From Williamsia soli (GTDB lineage: Bacteria; Actinomycetota; Actinomycetes; Mycobacteriales; Mycobacteriaceae): a stretch of 64,000 bases of DNA. The position numbers and the translations under genes were made by a program. Below the pieces are notes generated by a model. That model did no database searches. It worked only from the letters and a program-made list of their open reading frames with translations, and was not told the origin of the DNA. Shown here one piece after another: positions 21,969 through 30,959 of this stretch. Each line of letters begins with the position of its first letter. The stretch's first letter is position 1. The DNA lies in the NCBI RefSeq assembly GCF_017377795.1, contig NZ_JAFRDR010000001.1, forward strand, positions 434,001 through 498,000. The letters are read 5' to 3'.

Positions 21969-23895
21969 GGGCGGCTGTGACCAGAGCTTCCAGCTCCAGT
22001 TCCTTTCGGTGGCGCAGCGCGGCGATGACGGTGGCGGAATCGGAGTCCTGCGGCAGGAACAGCGAGCTGACCAGCACCTCGACGAGCTCGGTGCGGTCGA
22101 GGGTTCCTTCCGGCTCTCGACCGAGTCGCGCGAAGATCGCCTCCACCGGATCGGTGGACGGATCAGGGCGTTGACGTTTGACGTCGAAACCACCAGGGGT
22201 GAACTCGAGGAAGATCGGATCGCCCAGCGCAAGACCGAGGTCGACCGCAAATCGCTTGATGGTGCCCACTCGTGCCTGCACCGACACCCACATCAACGAC
22301 TGCGGCCCGAGGCGCGACTGCAGCTTCACGGGGTTGCCGGGGCCGACACCCACGAGTCCTGCGAGTGCCGAGGGGATGTTGAACGCCGACCCCTTCAGGT
22401 GTGCGGCACCGACCGTGGTCGCCCAGCGGATGGTGTCTCCGTCGCGGTACAGCGACCGAGTTTTCGCGGGAGATTTGCGGTGGACGTAGCGCTCGCTGCG
22501 GCGGCTGACCACGTCGTCGCGCATCACGAACTCACCGGCGCCCGCGTAGGCCCGGATGCTCGATTCGGTCACGTCGTATCTCGCGCTGATCTGCGCCACC
22601 AGGTCTGCGATCTCGATCTTGCCTCCCGCTTCGTCGAGGATCCGACCGATCTGGCGATGGACAGGGAGGTATTTGTCGCCGCCCCATCGCCGCAGCCCAT
22701 AGGTGGTGCGGTCGGTCTTGACGATTCGATCGTCGGTGACCAGCGCGTTGCGCACGCTCGATCGTGACCGCGGTTCGCCGGCCAACCCGGTCATGATCTG
22801 GTCGAAAGTACGTGGCGTGCCGGCGATCGAGAGTACGGCGCAGACCAGGTCACCGGTCGAGGTGGGGCCGTTGACCACATGATCGTCCAGCACTGTGTAG
22901 CCACTGTTCGTCAGCCACCGCACGGCCTCGGAATCGGAGAGGTTCAATCCGGCGGCGACCGCGCGGATGGGGACCAATCTCTCGTCGCCGGTGTGGGAAT
23001 CGAGGATCTCGCCGACCAGGTCTGCGATCTGTGAGGGCGGCCTGCTCACGATCCAACCGTTGACGCCGGCGAGGTCGTTGGAACCGGCGATGAGCAACTG
23101 GCCGACCGAAACCCCCAGTGCGGGAATCTCGGTGGCGAACAGTGGGAGTGCTTTCGCGACCTGCGCGGCGTCGGCGACCGGGTCGGCGAGCGCCACCGTT
23201 TCGGCGAGCAACCGACGCAGGTCCACCGAACCGTCGACGGTCTCGGACAACTGCAGGCGCAGGGTGCGGTCGATCTGATTGACCCGTTCGCGCGAGAGTC
23301 CCATCTGTTTGGCCAGATCGGACTGGGTGCGCGGCTTGGTGGCGAAGATCCTCTCGTGCAGAATGATTCGGTCCCGGTCATCGACCGACTCGATGAACGC
23401 CGCGAGGGAGGGGTCGGTGAGAACTCTTCCGCCGCTGCGGTCGTCAGCGCCCCGCGGGGTCCGGGTGGCCTGGGCGACCAGCGCCGCGACAACGTCGACA
23501 ACGGTGGCCCTGCCGACCTGCGGCAACCCCAGCAGGTGGTTCGCGGACGCGGTGAGTATGTCGCCGACGGTGACGATCTCGTTGTCCTGCAACGCCTTTT
23601 CGCTGTGCCTGCCCAGCGCGAGAGCAGACAACGGAGCCGCGGCCCCGACGGTCGGGAAGTCGTCGGCGAGGGTGGCGTCGGCGCGATCTTGGAGGTGGCG
23701 AAGCGCGACCAATTCGCAGAATCGGCTGAAGTTCTCGGAGTTCAAGGCATCCGCGGGGCTACCATCGAGCCAGGCATTGGGGATCAGCTCGTTGCTGGCC
23801 AAGATCGAAGGGCCCGCTCGGTATTCGTCCAGCCACGGCAGCAGCATGGTCCACGGGGTCTTCGACATCGGCGCTGCCGTCTTCGAATCAGACAT
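21961..23895 (-). CDS. Sigma-region-4 / RNAP alpha-CTD-like multi-HTH DNA-binding protein
   Basis: 644 residues with no enzyme motifs. Residues about 104-140 (TVGDILTASANHLLGLPQVG) resemble the helix-hairpin-helix of the RNA polymerase alpha C-terminal domain. Residues about 160-215 (DDRDRIILHERIFATKPRTQ, then SDLAKQMGLSRERVNQI) are a sigma-70 region 4 helix-turn-helix. Residues about 345-410 (GTPRTFDQIMTGL, then SSVRNALVTDDRIV) resemble a HARE-HTH/RpoE-delta winged helix, and about 420-480 look like another winged helix. There is no sigma region 2, so it is not a normal sigma factor. It lies 72 bp downstream of the isochorismate synthase on the same strand, which suggests co-transcription. 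I do not know its function. Confidence 0.75.
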   Translation of the reverse strand: MSDSKTAAPMSKTPWTMLLPWLDEYRAGPSILASNELIPNAWLDGSPADALNSENFSRFCELVALRHLQDRADATLADDFPTVGAAAPLSALALGRHSEKALQDNEIVTVGDILTASANHLLGLPQVGRATVVDVVAALVAQATRTPRGADDRSGGRVLTDPSLAAFIESVDDRDRIILHERIFATKPRTQSDLAKQMGLSRERVNQIDRTLRLQLSETVDGSVDLRRLLAETVALADPVADAAQVAKALPLFATEIPALGVSVGQLLIAGSNDLAGVNGWIVSRPPSQIADLVGEILDSHTGDERLVPIRAVAAGLNLSDSEAVRWLTNSGYTVLDDHVVNGPTSTGDLVCAVLSIAGTPRTFDQIMTGLAGEPRSRSSVRNALVTDDRIVKTDRTTYGLRRWGGDKYLPVHRQIGRILDEAGGKIEIADLVAQISARYDVTESSIRAYAGAGEFVMRDDVVSRRSERYVHRKSPAKTRSLYRDGDTIRWATTVGAAHLKGSAFNIPSALAGLVGVGPGNPVKLQSRLGPQSLMWVSVQARVGTIKRFAVDLGLALGDPIFLEFTPGGFDVKRQRPDPSTDPVEAIFARLGREPEGTLDRTELVEVLVSSLFLPQDSDSATVIAALRHRKELELEALVTAALS

Positions 23896-23967
23896 GCACC
23901 GAGCCTTTCGTGAACGTCGACGTCGAAGAGATCAGCCTATCTGCAAACCAGGTTAACTGCCCGAGGT

Positions 23968-25014
23968 TCATCGTCCCAGGGCGGAGAGGATCGTCCTGAG
24001 TTTGGCCGATGTCTCGGCGAGTTCGAGCTCTGGGTCCGAGTCGGAGACGATGCCACCACCCGCCGAAGCCCGGATCGTCAGGCGGTCCGCAGACAGTTCT
24101 GCACAACGGATGCCGACCATCCACTCGCCGTCACCTGCGCCTGCGCACCAACCGATGGCGCCCGCGTAGAACCCGCGGTCACCTTCGTTGGCCAGGATGA
24201 ACTCCCGCGCGTCGGCGGTGGGTGTGCCGCACACGGCCGGGGTGGGGTGCAGGGCGACGGCGAGGTCGAGTGCCGTCGTCGCCGGATCGCGAACGGTCCC
24301 GACGATGCGGGTGCCCAGATGCCACATGTCCGGGGTCTGGGTCAGGGTGGGTGTCGCCGGCACATCGAGGTCGCGGCACAGCGGCGCGAGTGCCGTAGCC
24401 ATGGCGTCGACGACAAACGCGTGTTCACGCTGGTCTTTGGCCGACGCCGCGAGCATCTGACCGTTCGTCCGGTCTTCGGCAGCATCTGCCGCTCGCGGCG
24501 CGGACCCCGCGAGCGGGTGGCCGATGACTGTCGAACCAGACTTTCGCACAAGGAGTTCCGGGCTGGACCCGATCAGGTGCGCGCCGGTGTACTGCGGGCC
24601 GGCGGACGAGAGATCGACGAGTAGGCCGTTGCTGCCGGGGTCGGCCGCGACCAAACGCGTGAGCAGATCGACGGGGTCGATGAAGTCGCTCGCGCGAAGG
24701 ATCACCGTGCGGGCCAGGACCACTTTGGCGAGCGGGGCATGCGGGTCGGAGAGCACCCGGATCGCAGCGGCGACCCGCCGTACGTGCTCGTCTGGTTCCG
24801 GGTCGAAGCCGGCGATCGTCACTGCGGGCAGTGCCGGGGCATCGGGTTGCCAGCGCACATCTCTCCGCGCAAAACGGGCGGGCGCGGTGAGAGCGGCGGG
24901 GCCGTCGGGATCGAACGGGAGAGCGCCGACGATGTACTCGTGCGAGCGGTCGTACAACGCCGCTCTGGCGGCGTCGACGGTGTCGAACCGGACGTCGGCT
25001 CCGAACGCGGACAC
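23968..25014 (-). CDS. Isochorismate synthase (EntC/DhbC/MenF family)
   Basis: Converts chorismate to isochorismate, for aryl-capped siderophores or menaquinone. Family motifs are present: LAKVVLART (general-base Lys region), GSSPELLVRK, GHPLAGSAPR as in EntC/DhbC, HLGTRIVG, HPTPAVCGTP and GFYAGAIGW. The given start is GTG at 25014, but homology-like sequence (VPNFVLSRPTD) continues in frame upstream to a stop at 25099-25101 with no ATG, GTG or TTG. An ATC at 25084-25086 sits 6 nt after a strong AAGGGAG, so the protein may begin there and be about 24 residues longer. No 2,3-dihydroxybenzoate genes are near. Divergent from the importer; they share the iron box at 25171. Confidence 0.9.
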   Translation of the reverse strand: MSAFGADVRFDTVDAARAALYDRSHEYIVGALPFDPDGPAALTAPARFARRDVRWQPDAPALPAVTIAGFDPEPDEHVRRVAAAIRVLSDPHAPLAKVVLARTVILRASDFIDPVDLLTRLVAADPGSNGLLVDLSSAGPQYTGAHLIGSSPELLVRKSGSTVIGHPLAGSAPRAADAAEDRTNGQMLAASAKDQREHAFVVDAMATALAPLCRDLDVPATPTLTQTPDMWHLGTRIVGTVRDPATTALDLAVALHPTPAVCGTPTADAREFILANEGDRGFYAGAIGWCAGAGDGEWMVGIRCAELSADRLTIRASAGGGIVSDSDPELELAETSAKLRTILSALGR

Positions 25015-25170
25015 ATGGTCGGTGGGGCGCGACAGTACGAAGTTCGGTACTTCGACACCGATGTCGGAAGAGGAGGACCCGGGGATAGTCGTCTCCCTTC
25101 AGCGCGGACGCCCACGTGCCCGTCGAGGTTAGCAACGCGGGCACGCGCGAGGCGCGACGGCTTGTCTGAC

Positions 25171-25189
25171 TAAGGTGAGGTATACCTAC
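25171..25189. promoter_or_regulatory. IdeR/DtxR-type iron box between isochorismate synthase and importer operon
   Basis: TAAGGTGAGGTATACCTAC matches about 13 of 19 consensus positions and includes the 10-bp palindrome AGGTATACCT. It lies in the divergent region between the isochorismate synthase and the FecCD permease and could repress both. TAAGGT at 25171-25176 fits a rightward -10. Confidence 0.75.
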
Positions 25190-25234
25190 GACGGATGGGG
25201 CGAGGATGCGGGACCACATGCGCCGGGTTCGGCC

Positions 25235-26323
25235 GTGAGTGTCAGCACTGACCGCCGGACCCGGGTGAGCCTGGTCAAAGGGAGCGGCGCCGCTGCTGCC
25301 CAGCCGAGTTCGCAGGGGCTGGCCCGGACCAACGCCCGACGCGCGCTCGGCTGGTGTGTGGGTGTCGCGATACTGGCCCTGGTCTGCCTGCTCAGCATCG
25401 CCATCGGAGCCAAGGACATCCCGTTCGGGACTGTCTGGGATGCACTGTGGTCCTACGACAACTCGGGGGACCACATCATCATCCGCGACCTGCGGATACC
25501 GCGGACCGTGCTCGGACTGCTCGTCGGGATGGCATTGGGTGTGGGTGGCGCGCTGATCCAGGCGATGACCCGCAATCCGTTGGCCGACCCGGGAATCCTC
25601 GGTGTCAACGCCGGCGCGGCCTTTGCGGTGGCGCTCGCGGTGGGCGTCCTCGGATTCACCGGCATCTGGGCGTACATCTGGTTCGCTTTCGCCGGGGCGG
25701 TGGTGGTGACCGTGGTCGTCTACGCGCTCGGCTCGGTGGGTCGGGGCGGCGCCACTCCCATTCGGCTGACGCTGGCCGGGGTGGCCATCGGCGCCGTGCT
25801 CACCGGTGTCACCACCGGGCTGATCCTGCTCGATCCGCAGGCCTTCGATCAGATGCGCTTCTGGAATGCGGGCTCGATCGCCGGTCGTGGACTGGATGTG
25901 TCAGGTGCGGTGACGCCCTTCATCGTCGTCGGCCTGGTGCTCGCGTTTGTCATTGCCCGCCCACTCAATGCGGTGGCCATGGGGGATGACCTCGCGCGAT
26001 CACTCGGGGCGAACGTGACCCGCACCAGGGTCATCGGTGTGATCGCCGTGACGCTGCTCTGTGGTGCCGCCACCGCAGCAGCCGGCCCCATCGGATTCGT
26101 GGGTTTGATGATCCCGCACGTCGCCCGCTGGATCGTCGGTCCCGATCAACGCTGGATCCTGGCGTACACGCTGGTGGGTGCCCCGATCCTGGTACTGCTG
26201 TCCGATGTGATCGGCCGGGTCATCATCCGGCCCGGAGAGATGCAGGTCGGCATCGTGACGGCCTTCGTCGGGGCGCCGGTCCTGATCTTCCTGGTCCGTC
26301 GGGGCAAGGCGAGCGGCCTGTGA
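25235..26323 (+). CDS. Iron-siderophore ABC transporter permease, FecCD family (first subunit)
   Basis: Membrane subunit of a BtuC/FecCD-type importer. About 362 residues with roughly nine or ten hydrophobic segments. Family motifs are present: IRDLRIPRTVLGLLVGMALG, GGALIQAMTRNPLADPGILGVNAGAAF, and the coupling loop GPIGFVGLMIPHVAR. The open frame begins at 25175 (GTG), but that lies inside the iron box, so a start at the GTG at 25235 or 25265 is more likely. It overlaps the next permease gene by 4 bp (GTGA). First gene of a five-gene rightward operon. Confidence 0.92.
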   Translation: MSVSTDRRTRVSLVKGSGAAAAQPSSQGLARTNARRALGWCVGVAILALVCLLSIAIGAKDIPFGTVWDALWSYDNSGDHIIIRDLRIPRTVLGLLVGMALGVGGALIQAMTRNPLADPGILGVNAGAAFAVALAVGVLGFTGIWAYIWFAFAGAVVVTVVVYALGSVGRGGATPIRLTLAGVAIGAVLTGVTTGLILLDPQAFDQMRFWNAGSIAGRGLDVSGAVTPFIVVGLVLAFVIARPLNAVAMGDDLARSLGANVTRTRVIGVIAVTLLCGAATAAAGPIGFVGLMIPHVARWIVGPDQRWILAYTLVGAPILVLLSDVIGRVIIRPGEMQVGIVTAFVGAPVLIFLVRRGKASGL

Positions 26324-27429
26324 GCATCCGGATTCCAGGAAGAGTGCCTGCGGGCCAAAAGGAGAAACTGTCGACGCCCTCGGCCATCGACTTCGGTCGC
26401 CGGATCACGATTCTGCGCAGCCCCGGCGGTACCCCCTCCGGGAGAGTCGACCTGCGCGCCGTCACGGTGATCGTCGCATTGGTTGCCCTCGCGCTGGTGG
26501 TGGCAGTACTCGCGCTCGGTACCGGCGACTATCCCGTGTCCCCCGACCGGGTGGTGCAAGCGATCTTCGGTCAGGGCACCCGCATCGAGGAGCTGGTGGT
26601 GACCGAGTGGCGGATGCCCAGGGTGCTGCTGGCCCTGGTCCTCGGTGCCGCTCTGGGTGTCAGCGGTGCGATCTTCCAATCGATCACCCGTAACCCGCTC
26701 GGCAGCCCGGACATCATCGGCTTCAACACCGGGGCGTATTCGGGTGCGCTGGTGGTCATCTTGGTCATCGGGGGCGGCGGCTACTACGGCACCGCGATCG
26801 GAGCACTCGTGGGCGGCATCGTCACTGCTCTGCTGGTGTATCTGTTGGCCTTCAAGCGGGGCGTTCAGGGCTTTCGGTTGATCATCGTCGGTATCGCGGT
26901 CAGTGCCGTGCTGGCGTCGGTGAACACCTGGCTGATTCTCAAGGCCGACCTCGAGGACGCGATGTCGGCGGCAGTGTGGGGGGCCGGATCGCTCAACGGG
27001 GTCAACTGGACGCAGACCCGTCCGGTGCTGATCATCGTCGCGGTGCTGGTGCCGCTCCTCGTCGTCGCGTCCTACCGGATGCCGATGCTGGATCTGGGGG
27101 ACGACGCCGCGAAGGCACTCGGGATCCGGGCCGAGCCGACCCGGCTGGCCCTGATCATCCTGGGAGTCGCGCTGACCGCTGTGGCCACTGCGGCTGCGGG
27201 CCCGATTGCCTTCGTGTCACTGGCCGCGCCGCAGTTGGCCCGGAGGCTGACGAGGACACCCGGGGTGTCGTTTGCGCCCGCGGCCGCGATGGGGGCCCTG
27301 CTGTTGGTCGCGAGCGACTTCATCGCCCAGCGGGTCTTCCAGCCGGCGCTGCCCGTCGGCGTCGTCACGGTGTCCATCGGCGGTCTCTACCTGGTGTGGC
27401 TGCTCGCCAGAGAGGCGCGCAGGCAGTGA
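26320..27429 (+). CDS. Iron-siderophore ABC transporter permease, FecCD family (second subunit)
   Basis: 369 residues, second half of the heterodimeric membrane channel. Motifs parallel the first subunit: TEWRMPRVLLALVLGAALG, GAIFQSITRNPLGSPDIIGFNTGA, and GPIAFVSLAAPQLARRLTRT. The GTG start overlaps the previous stop (GTGA), which indicates translational coupling and equal stoichiometry. The polar N-terminal 40 residues are longer than usual for the family. Confidence 0.93.
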   Translation: MSIRIPGRVPAGQKEKLSTPSAIDFGRRITILRSPGGTPSGRVDLRAVTVIVALVALALVVAVLALGTGDYPVSPDRVVQAIFGQGTRIEELVVTEWRMPRVLLALVLGAALGVSGAIFQSITRNPLGSPDIIGFNTGAYSGALVVILVIGGGGYYGTAIGALVGGIVTALLVYLLAFKRGVQGFRLIIVGIAVSAVLASVNTWLILKADLEDAMSAAVWGAGSLNGVNWTQTRPVLIIVAVLVPLLVVASYRMPMLDLGDDAAKALGIRAEPTRLALIILGVALTAVATAAAGPIAFVSLAAPQLARRLTRTPGVSFAPAAAMGALLLVASDFIAQRVFQPALPVGVVTVSIGGLYLVWLLAREARRQ

Positions 27430-27466
27430 CGACCTCCACACGATCTTTACGAGACAGGGCTGATGA

Positions 27467-28309
27467 ATGGACATGAACAAGGTCGCCGACGGTCCTGCGG
27501 ACACTGTGCCCCGGGTCCGCGCCGCCGGGTCACGGTTGAAGGCGGATCGCGTGACGATCGGGTACGACAAGCGGGTCATCAGTGAATCGCTCAGTGTCGA
27601 CATCCCGGACGGCGCGTTCACCGTCATCGTCGGACCGAACGCGTGTGGCAAGTCGACCCTGCTCCGTGCGCTGTCGCGCCTGCTGGCGCCGAGTTCCGGG
27701 TCCGTGTTGCTCGACGGCAAGGCGATCAGTTCGTATCCGGCGAAGGAGGTTGCTCGGCGATTGGGTCTGCTGCCACAGTCCTCGATCGCTCCCGACGGCA
27801 TCAGGGTCGCCGATCTTGTTGCGCGCGGCCGTTATCCTCACCAGAAACTGATCAGGCAGTGGTCCAAGGACGATGAGGCAGCGGTGGTCGAGGCCATGGT
27901 CTCGACGGGTGTGACCGAGCTGTCCGGCCGACTGGTCGATGAATTGTCCGGCGGCCAGCGCCAACGGGTCTGGGTGGCGATGGTGTTGGCGCAGCAGACC
28001 CCGCTGATGCTGCTCGACGAGCCGACCACGTTCCTCGACATCGCCTACCAGATCGACCTGCTCGAGCTGTGCTCCGAACTCAACAAGACCAAGGGCCGCA
28101 CCCTCGTCGCCGTACTCCACGACCTCAACCACGCCTGCCGGTATGCCGACCACATCATCGCCATGAAAGACGGCGCGATCGTCGCGGAAGGCCGGCCCGC
28201 CGACATCATCACCGCCGACCTCGTCCACGACGTGTTCGGTCTACCCTGCCGGATCATCGACGATCCGGAATCGCATACACCACTTGTCATCCCGCTGGTG
28301 AGGCATTAG
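27467..28309 (+). CDS. Iron-siderophore ABC transporter ATP-binding protein (FepC/FecE family)
   Basis: Cytoplasmic ATPase driving the FecCD channel, 280 residues. Walker A GPNACGKST, Q-loop LLPQSS, signature LSGGQ, Walker B LMLLDEPTT, and H-loop VLHDLNHACRYAD are all intact. It lies 37 bp after the second permease. A second in-frame ATG at 27473 is also possible as start. Confidence 0.95.
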   Translation: MDMNKVADGPADTVPRVRAAGSRLKADRVTIGYDKRVISESLSVDIPDGAFTVIVGPNACGKSTLLRALSRLLAPSSGSVLLDGKAISSYPAKEVARRLGLLPQSSIAPDGIRVADLVARGRYPHQKLIRQWSKDDEAAVVEAMVSTGVTELSGRLVDELSGGQRQRVWVAMVLAQQTPLMLLDEPTTFLDIAYQIDLLELCSELNKTKGRTLVAVLHDLNHACRYADHIIAMKDGAIVAEGRPADIITADLVHDVFGLPCRIIDDPESHTPLVIPLVRH

Positions 28310-28320
28310 ATAGGAGCAAT

Positions 28321-29334
28321 ATGATGTCGCAGAGCCGAATCTTCGCGACCGTCGGGCGGCTGGCGGTGGTGGCCACCGCGCTACTGCTACCCGTCGCGTG
28401 CTCGAGCGACGACGGCGAGTCATCGTCGAACGGCGACGCAGCGGTCACCGCGACCGGGGCGTTCGGTGACGCTGTTGTCGAAGAGACGCCAGAGCGGGTG
28501 GTGGCCCTGTCGACGACGGATGCCGACTTCCTGTTTTCCGTTGGTGTCACCCCGGTGGCGGTCCCCAAGGCCACAGCCACCGATCCGACGACCGGCGGGA
28601 CGGGCATCTACCCGTGGGAAGAGGGCCGGTACCCGGCCGACACCCCGACGCTCGCCACCCCGACAAAGGACATCAGTCTCGAGTCGGTGGCTGCTCTCGA
28701 GCCGGATCTGATCGTCGCGACCGGCTTCTACGGTCTCGATCAGCAGACCTACGATTCGCTGAGCTCGATTGCGCCCGTGGTGCACTTCGACAGCAAACCG
28801 AATGCCGACGCCTGGCAGGACAGCGTACGAAAGATCGGGCAGGTCCTCGATCGTACGGCCGAGGCAGAGTCGAGCATCGAGACCGCGGACGCCGTCATCG
28901 CGTCCGCGCGTACCGACAATCCGGCACTCGCAGGCAAGACGTACAACGCAATCATCTCTCCGTCGGCCGACGGGATGTTCGTGCTGTGCTCGCAAGATGA
29001 CAACATGGCCCGGGTGATGAAGGATCTCGGACTCGAGTTGAGCGCTTATGCGCAAACCGTGGACTGCAACAACGGCAAGGGAAAAATTGCCTGGGAGAAC
29101 GTGTCCGCGCTCGACGCGGATCTGCTCTGGGTGGTCCCTGACAACGCCGAGCAGGTCCAGGTCCTCGATTCCCAGGCGCTGTGGAAGCAGCTGCCCGCGG
29201 TCGAACGCGGCGCAGTCGCCACCGTCCCCAAGACCGATGGCGTCCCGTTCGCGTTGGCCTTCCCGTCGCCGATCAGCCTCGAATGGGGAGTTGGCCAGTT
29301 GGTGCCTCAATTGGCGACAGCTGCAGGCAAGTAG
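28321..29334 (+). CDS. Iron-siderophore ABC transporter substrate-binding lipoprotein (FecB family)
   Basis: About 337 residues. N-terminal signal with lipobox LLPVAC, then a low-complexity linker (SSDDGESSSNGDA), then the binding fold (ERVVALSTTDADFLFSVG; ALEPDLIVATGFYG). Eleven bp downstream of the ATPase gene, so it is the dedicated receptor of this importer. Two adjacent ATGs (28321, 28324); AGGAG at 28312-28316 fits the second slightly better. The open frame continues upstream into the ATPase gene, but the signal peptide fixes the start. Confidence 0.93.
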   Translation: MMSQSRIFATVGRLAVVATALLLPVACSSDDGESSSNGDAAVTATGAFGDAVVEETPERVVALSTTDADFLFSVGVTPVAVPKATATDPTTGGTGIYPWEEGRYPADTPTLATPTKDISLESVAALEPDLIVATGFYGLDQQTYDSLSSIAPVVHFDSKPNADAWQDSVRKIGQVLDRTAEAESSIETADAVIASARTDNPALAGKTYNAIISPSADGMFVLCSQDDNMARVMKDLGLELSAYAQTVDCNNGKGKIAWENVSALDADLLWVVPDNAEQVQVLDSQALWKQLPAVERGAVATVPKTDGVPFALAFPSPISLEWGVGQLVPQLATAAGK

Positions 29335-29967
29335 ATGGCCGAGCAGGACGGCCCGGACCCGCACGCGATCACCACACTCGCCGATCTCGAAGGCGTCCTC
29401 GGGGCCGCGCATCCGAACGTGCTGAGCAAGCACACCACGTTCCTGACGCCCCTGATCGTCGAATTCATCTCGCACGCCCGGTTCTTCGTGCTGGCGACCG
29501 CGGACGCCGAGGGCAATTGTGATTCGTCGCCGCGCGGCGATCTCGAGTCCGCGGTGCTCGTCCGAGATGATCGCACTCTCGTCCTGCCCGATCGCCTGGG
29601 TAACAAGCGGGTCGACTCGTTCCGGAACATCCTCGACAATCCGCATGTGGGCGTGCTGTTCCTGGTCCCGGGAATCGACGAGGTGGTGCGGGTGAACGGT
29701 CGCGCGAGCCTGCGCACAGACCCGGACCTGTGCAGCGCCATGGCGATCAAGGGCAAGCCGGCGACGCTGGCGGTGGTCGTCGACATCGATGAGGTCTACG
29801 TCCATTGCGCCAGGGCGGTGCTGCGATCAGATCTGTGGAACCCCGAGCGGTTCGCCGATCCCGACGAGGTCCCCACGGTTCGCGACATGATCTCCGAGCA
29901 ACATGCGCTCCCTGTCGATCCGGATCAGCCGCGCAGGCAAGAGGAGTACCGCGCGCACCTGTACTGA
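29335..29967 (+). CDS. Pyridoxamine 5'-phosphate oxidase-fold protein, probable FMN-dependent enzyme (DR_2398-like)
   Basis: 210 residues with the split-barrel flavin fold: HARFFVLATADAEGNCDSSPRGD, LVLPDRLGNKRVDSFRNILDNPHVGVLFLVPG, VRVNGRA. This matches the PPOX-class FMN protein family often called DR_2398. Its ATG follows the stop of the binding lipoprotein directly (TAG-ATG), so translation is coupled. In an iron-uptake operon it could act as a flavin reductase for a ferric chelate or in haem handling; the sequence does not decide. Confidence 0.85.
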   Translation: MAEQDGPDPHAITTLADLEGVLGAAHPNVLSKHTTFLTPLIVEFISHARFFVLATADAEGNCDSSPRGDLESAVLVRDDRTLVLPDRLGNKRVDSFRNILDNPHVGVLFLVPGIDEVVRVNGRASLRTDPDLCSAMAIKGKPATLAVVVDIDEVYVHCARAVLRSDLWNPERFADPDEVPTVRDMISEQHALPVDPDQPRRQEEYRAHLY

Positions 29968-29974
29968 CTCGGTC

Positions 29975-30955
29975 CTACTCGACGCGGTCTGCGACCAGCG
30001 GGGGCACGGTGTCGAGTGCGTACTGGACCGACAGCACAGAGTTGGTGGAGTAGGCACGCGAGATCGTCGTGTCATCGAATACCAGGTAGCGTCCGGCCGC
30101 GACAGCCGGGATCGCCCTGAAGACGGGTTCTGCTTCGACCTCGGCGGCGGTGCGCCCGATGGGAAAGACGACCAGCATGTCGGCGTCGAGCAGCTGCAGG
30201 TTCTCCTCGGCGACGGGGATCGAGAAGCCCTTGGCGTCGGCAGGATCGATTGCAGGGTTGGCGACGAACCCGAGTTTGCGCATGAACGCCACCCGCTCGG
30301 TGTCGGGTGCGTAGGCGCCCCACCCGTTCCCGGACCGCGCCGCGACGGTCACCGTCTTCCCCTGGAAACCAGGGTTCTGGGCTGCGACCTCTGCGAATCG
30401 GGTGTCCAGCTGAGCAACGAGTTCGTCGCCCTTCTCCGGAACGCCGAGGGCTTGCGAGACCAGCGTCACCTGCTCTTCCAGCGTTGTCTTGTAGCTGTCC
30501 GCCCCCGCGGGCAACGCGACGGTAGGCGCGATCTCCTTCAGGGTGTCGTACCGCTTCTGGTCGCCCGAACTCTTGGTGTCGAGGATGAGGTCGGGCTCGA
30601 GGGCGAGGATCTGCTCGAACGAGGGCTCCCGGGTGGCGATGATCTCCGGGGGAGAGTCGTACAGGCCGGCTGCCCAGGGGCCGACCCCGTCGCCGCCGAA
30701 GTCGAGCCAGTCGCTGGCTCCGACGGGCTGCACTCCGAGTGCCAGCGCGGTTTCCGCATCGCCCCACCCGAGCGCGACCACCCGTGTCGGTGGCTCCTCG
30801 ATGGTGACCGGCCCGAATTTGGTGTCGACGGTGACGGGGTACGAGCCGGATGCCGAACCGGACGACGACGGTTCGTTGCTGGTCGAGTTGCTGGAGCAAC
30901 CGGCGACCAGGAGGAATGCAAAGGTGGTGAGGCAGAGAACTATGCGGCGAAACAT
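29975..30955 (-). CDS. Iron-siderophore ABC transporter substrate-binding lipoprotein (FecB family), third copy
   Basis: 326 residues, lipobox LVAGC, Ser-rich linker, then the binding fold (PTRVVALGWGDAETALALGVQPVGAS; ALEPDLILDTKSSG; DADMLVVFPIG). It is convergent with the importer operon (stops 8 bp apart) and is a single gene with its own iron box at 30960. Its sequence differs clearly from the other two binding proteins in the window, so it probably recognises a different chelate, perhaps one from another species, and uses a shared permease (inference). Confidence 0.93.
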   Translation of the reverse strand: MFRRIVLCLTTFAFLLVAGCSSNSTSNEPSSSGSASGSYPVTVDTKFGPVTIEEPPTRVVALGWGDAETALALGVQPVGASDWLDFGGDGVGPWAAGLYDSPPEIIATREPSFEQILALEPDLILDTKSSGDQKRYDTLKEIAPTVALPAGADSYKTTLEEQVTLVSQALGVPEKGDELVAQLDTRFAEVAAQNPGFQGKTVTVAARSGNGWGAYAPDTERVAFMRKLGFVANPAIDPADAKGFSIPVAEENLQLLDADMLVVFPIGRTAAEVEAEPVFRAIPAVAAGRYLVFDDTTISRAYSTNSVLSVQYALDTVPPLVADRVE

Positions 30956-30959
30956 GTAT

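Noticed and set aside
23896-23967. Additional iron box near AGGTTAACTG upstream of the multi-HTH gene
   Set aside because: Only one half-site resembles the consensus; the match is too weak to call.
25175-25234. GTG at 25175 as start of the first FecCD permease
   Set aside because: It lies within the iron box and promoter, and the added residues are polar and not family-like; GTG 25235 or 25265 is more plausible.
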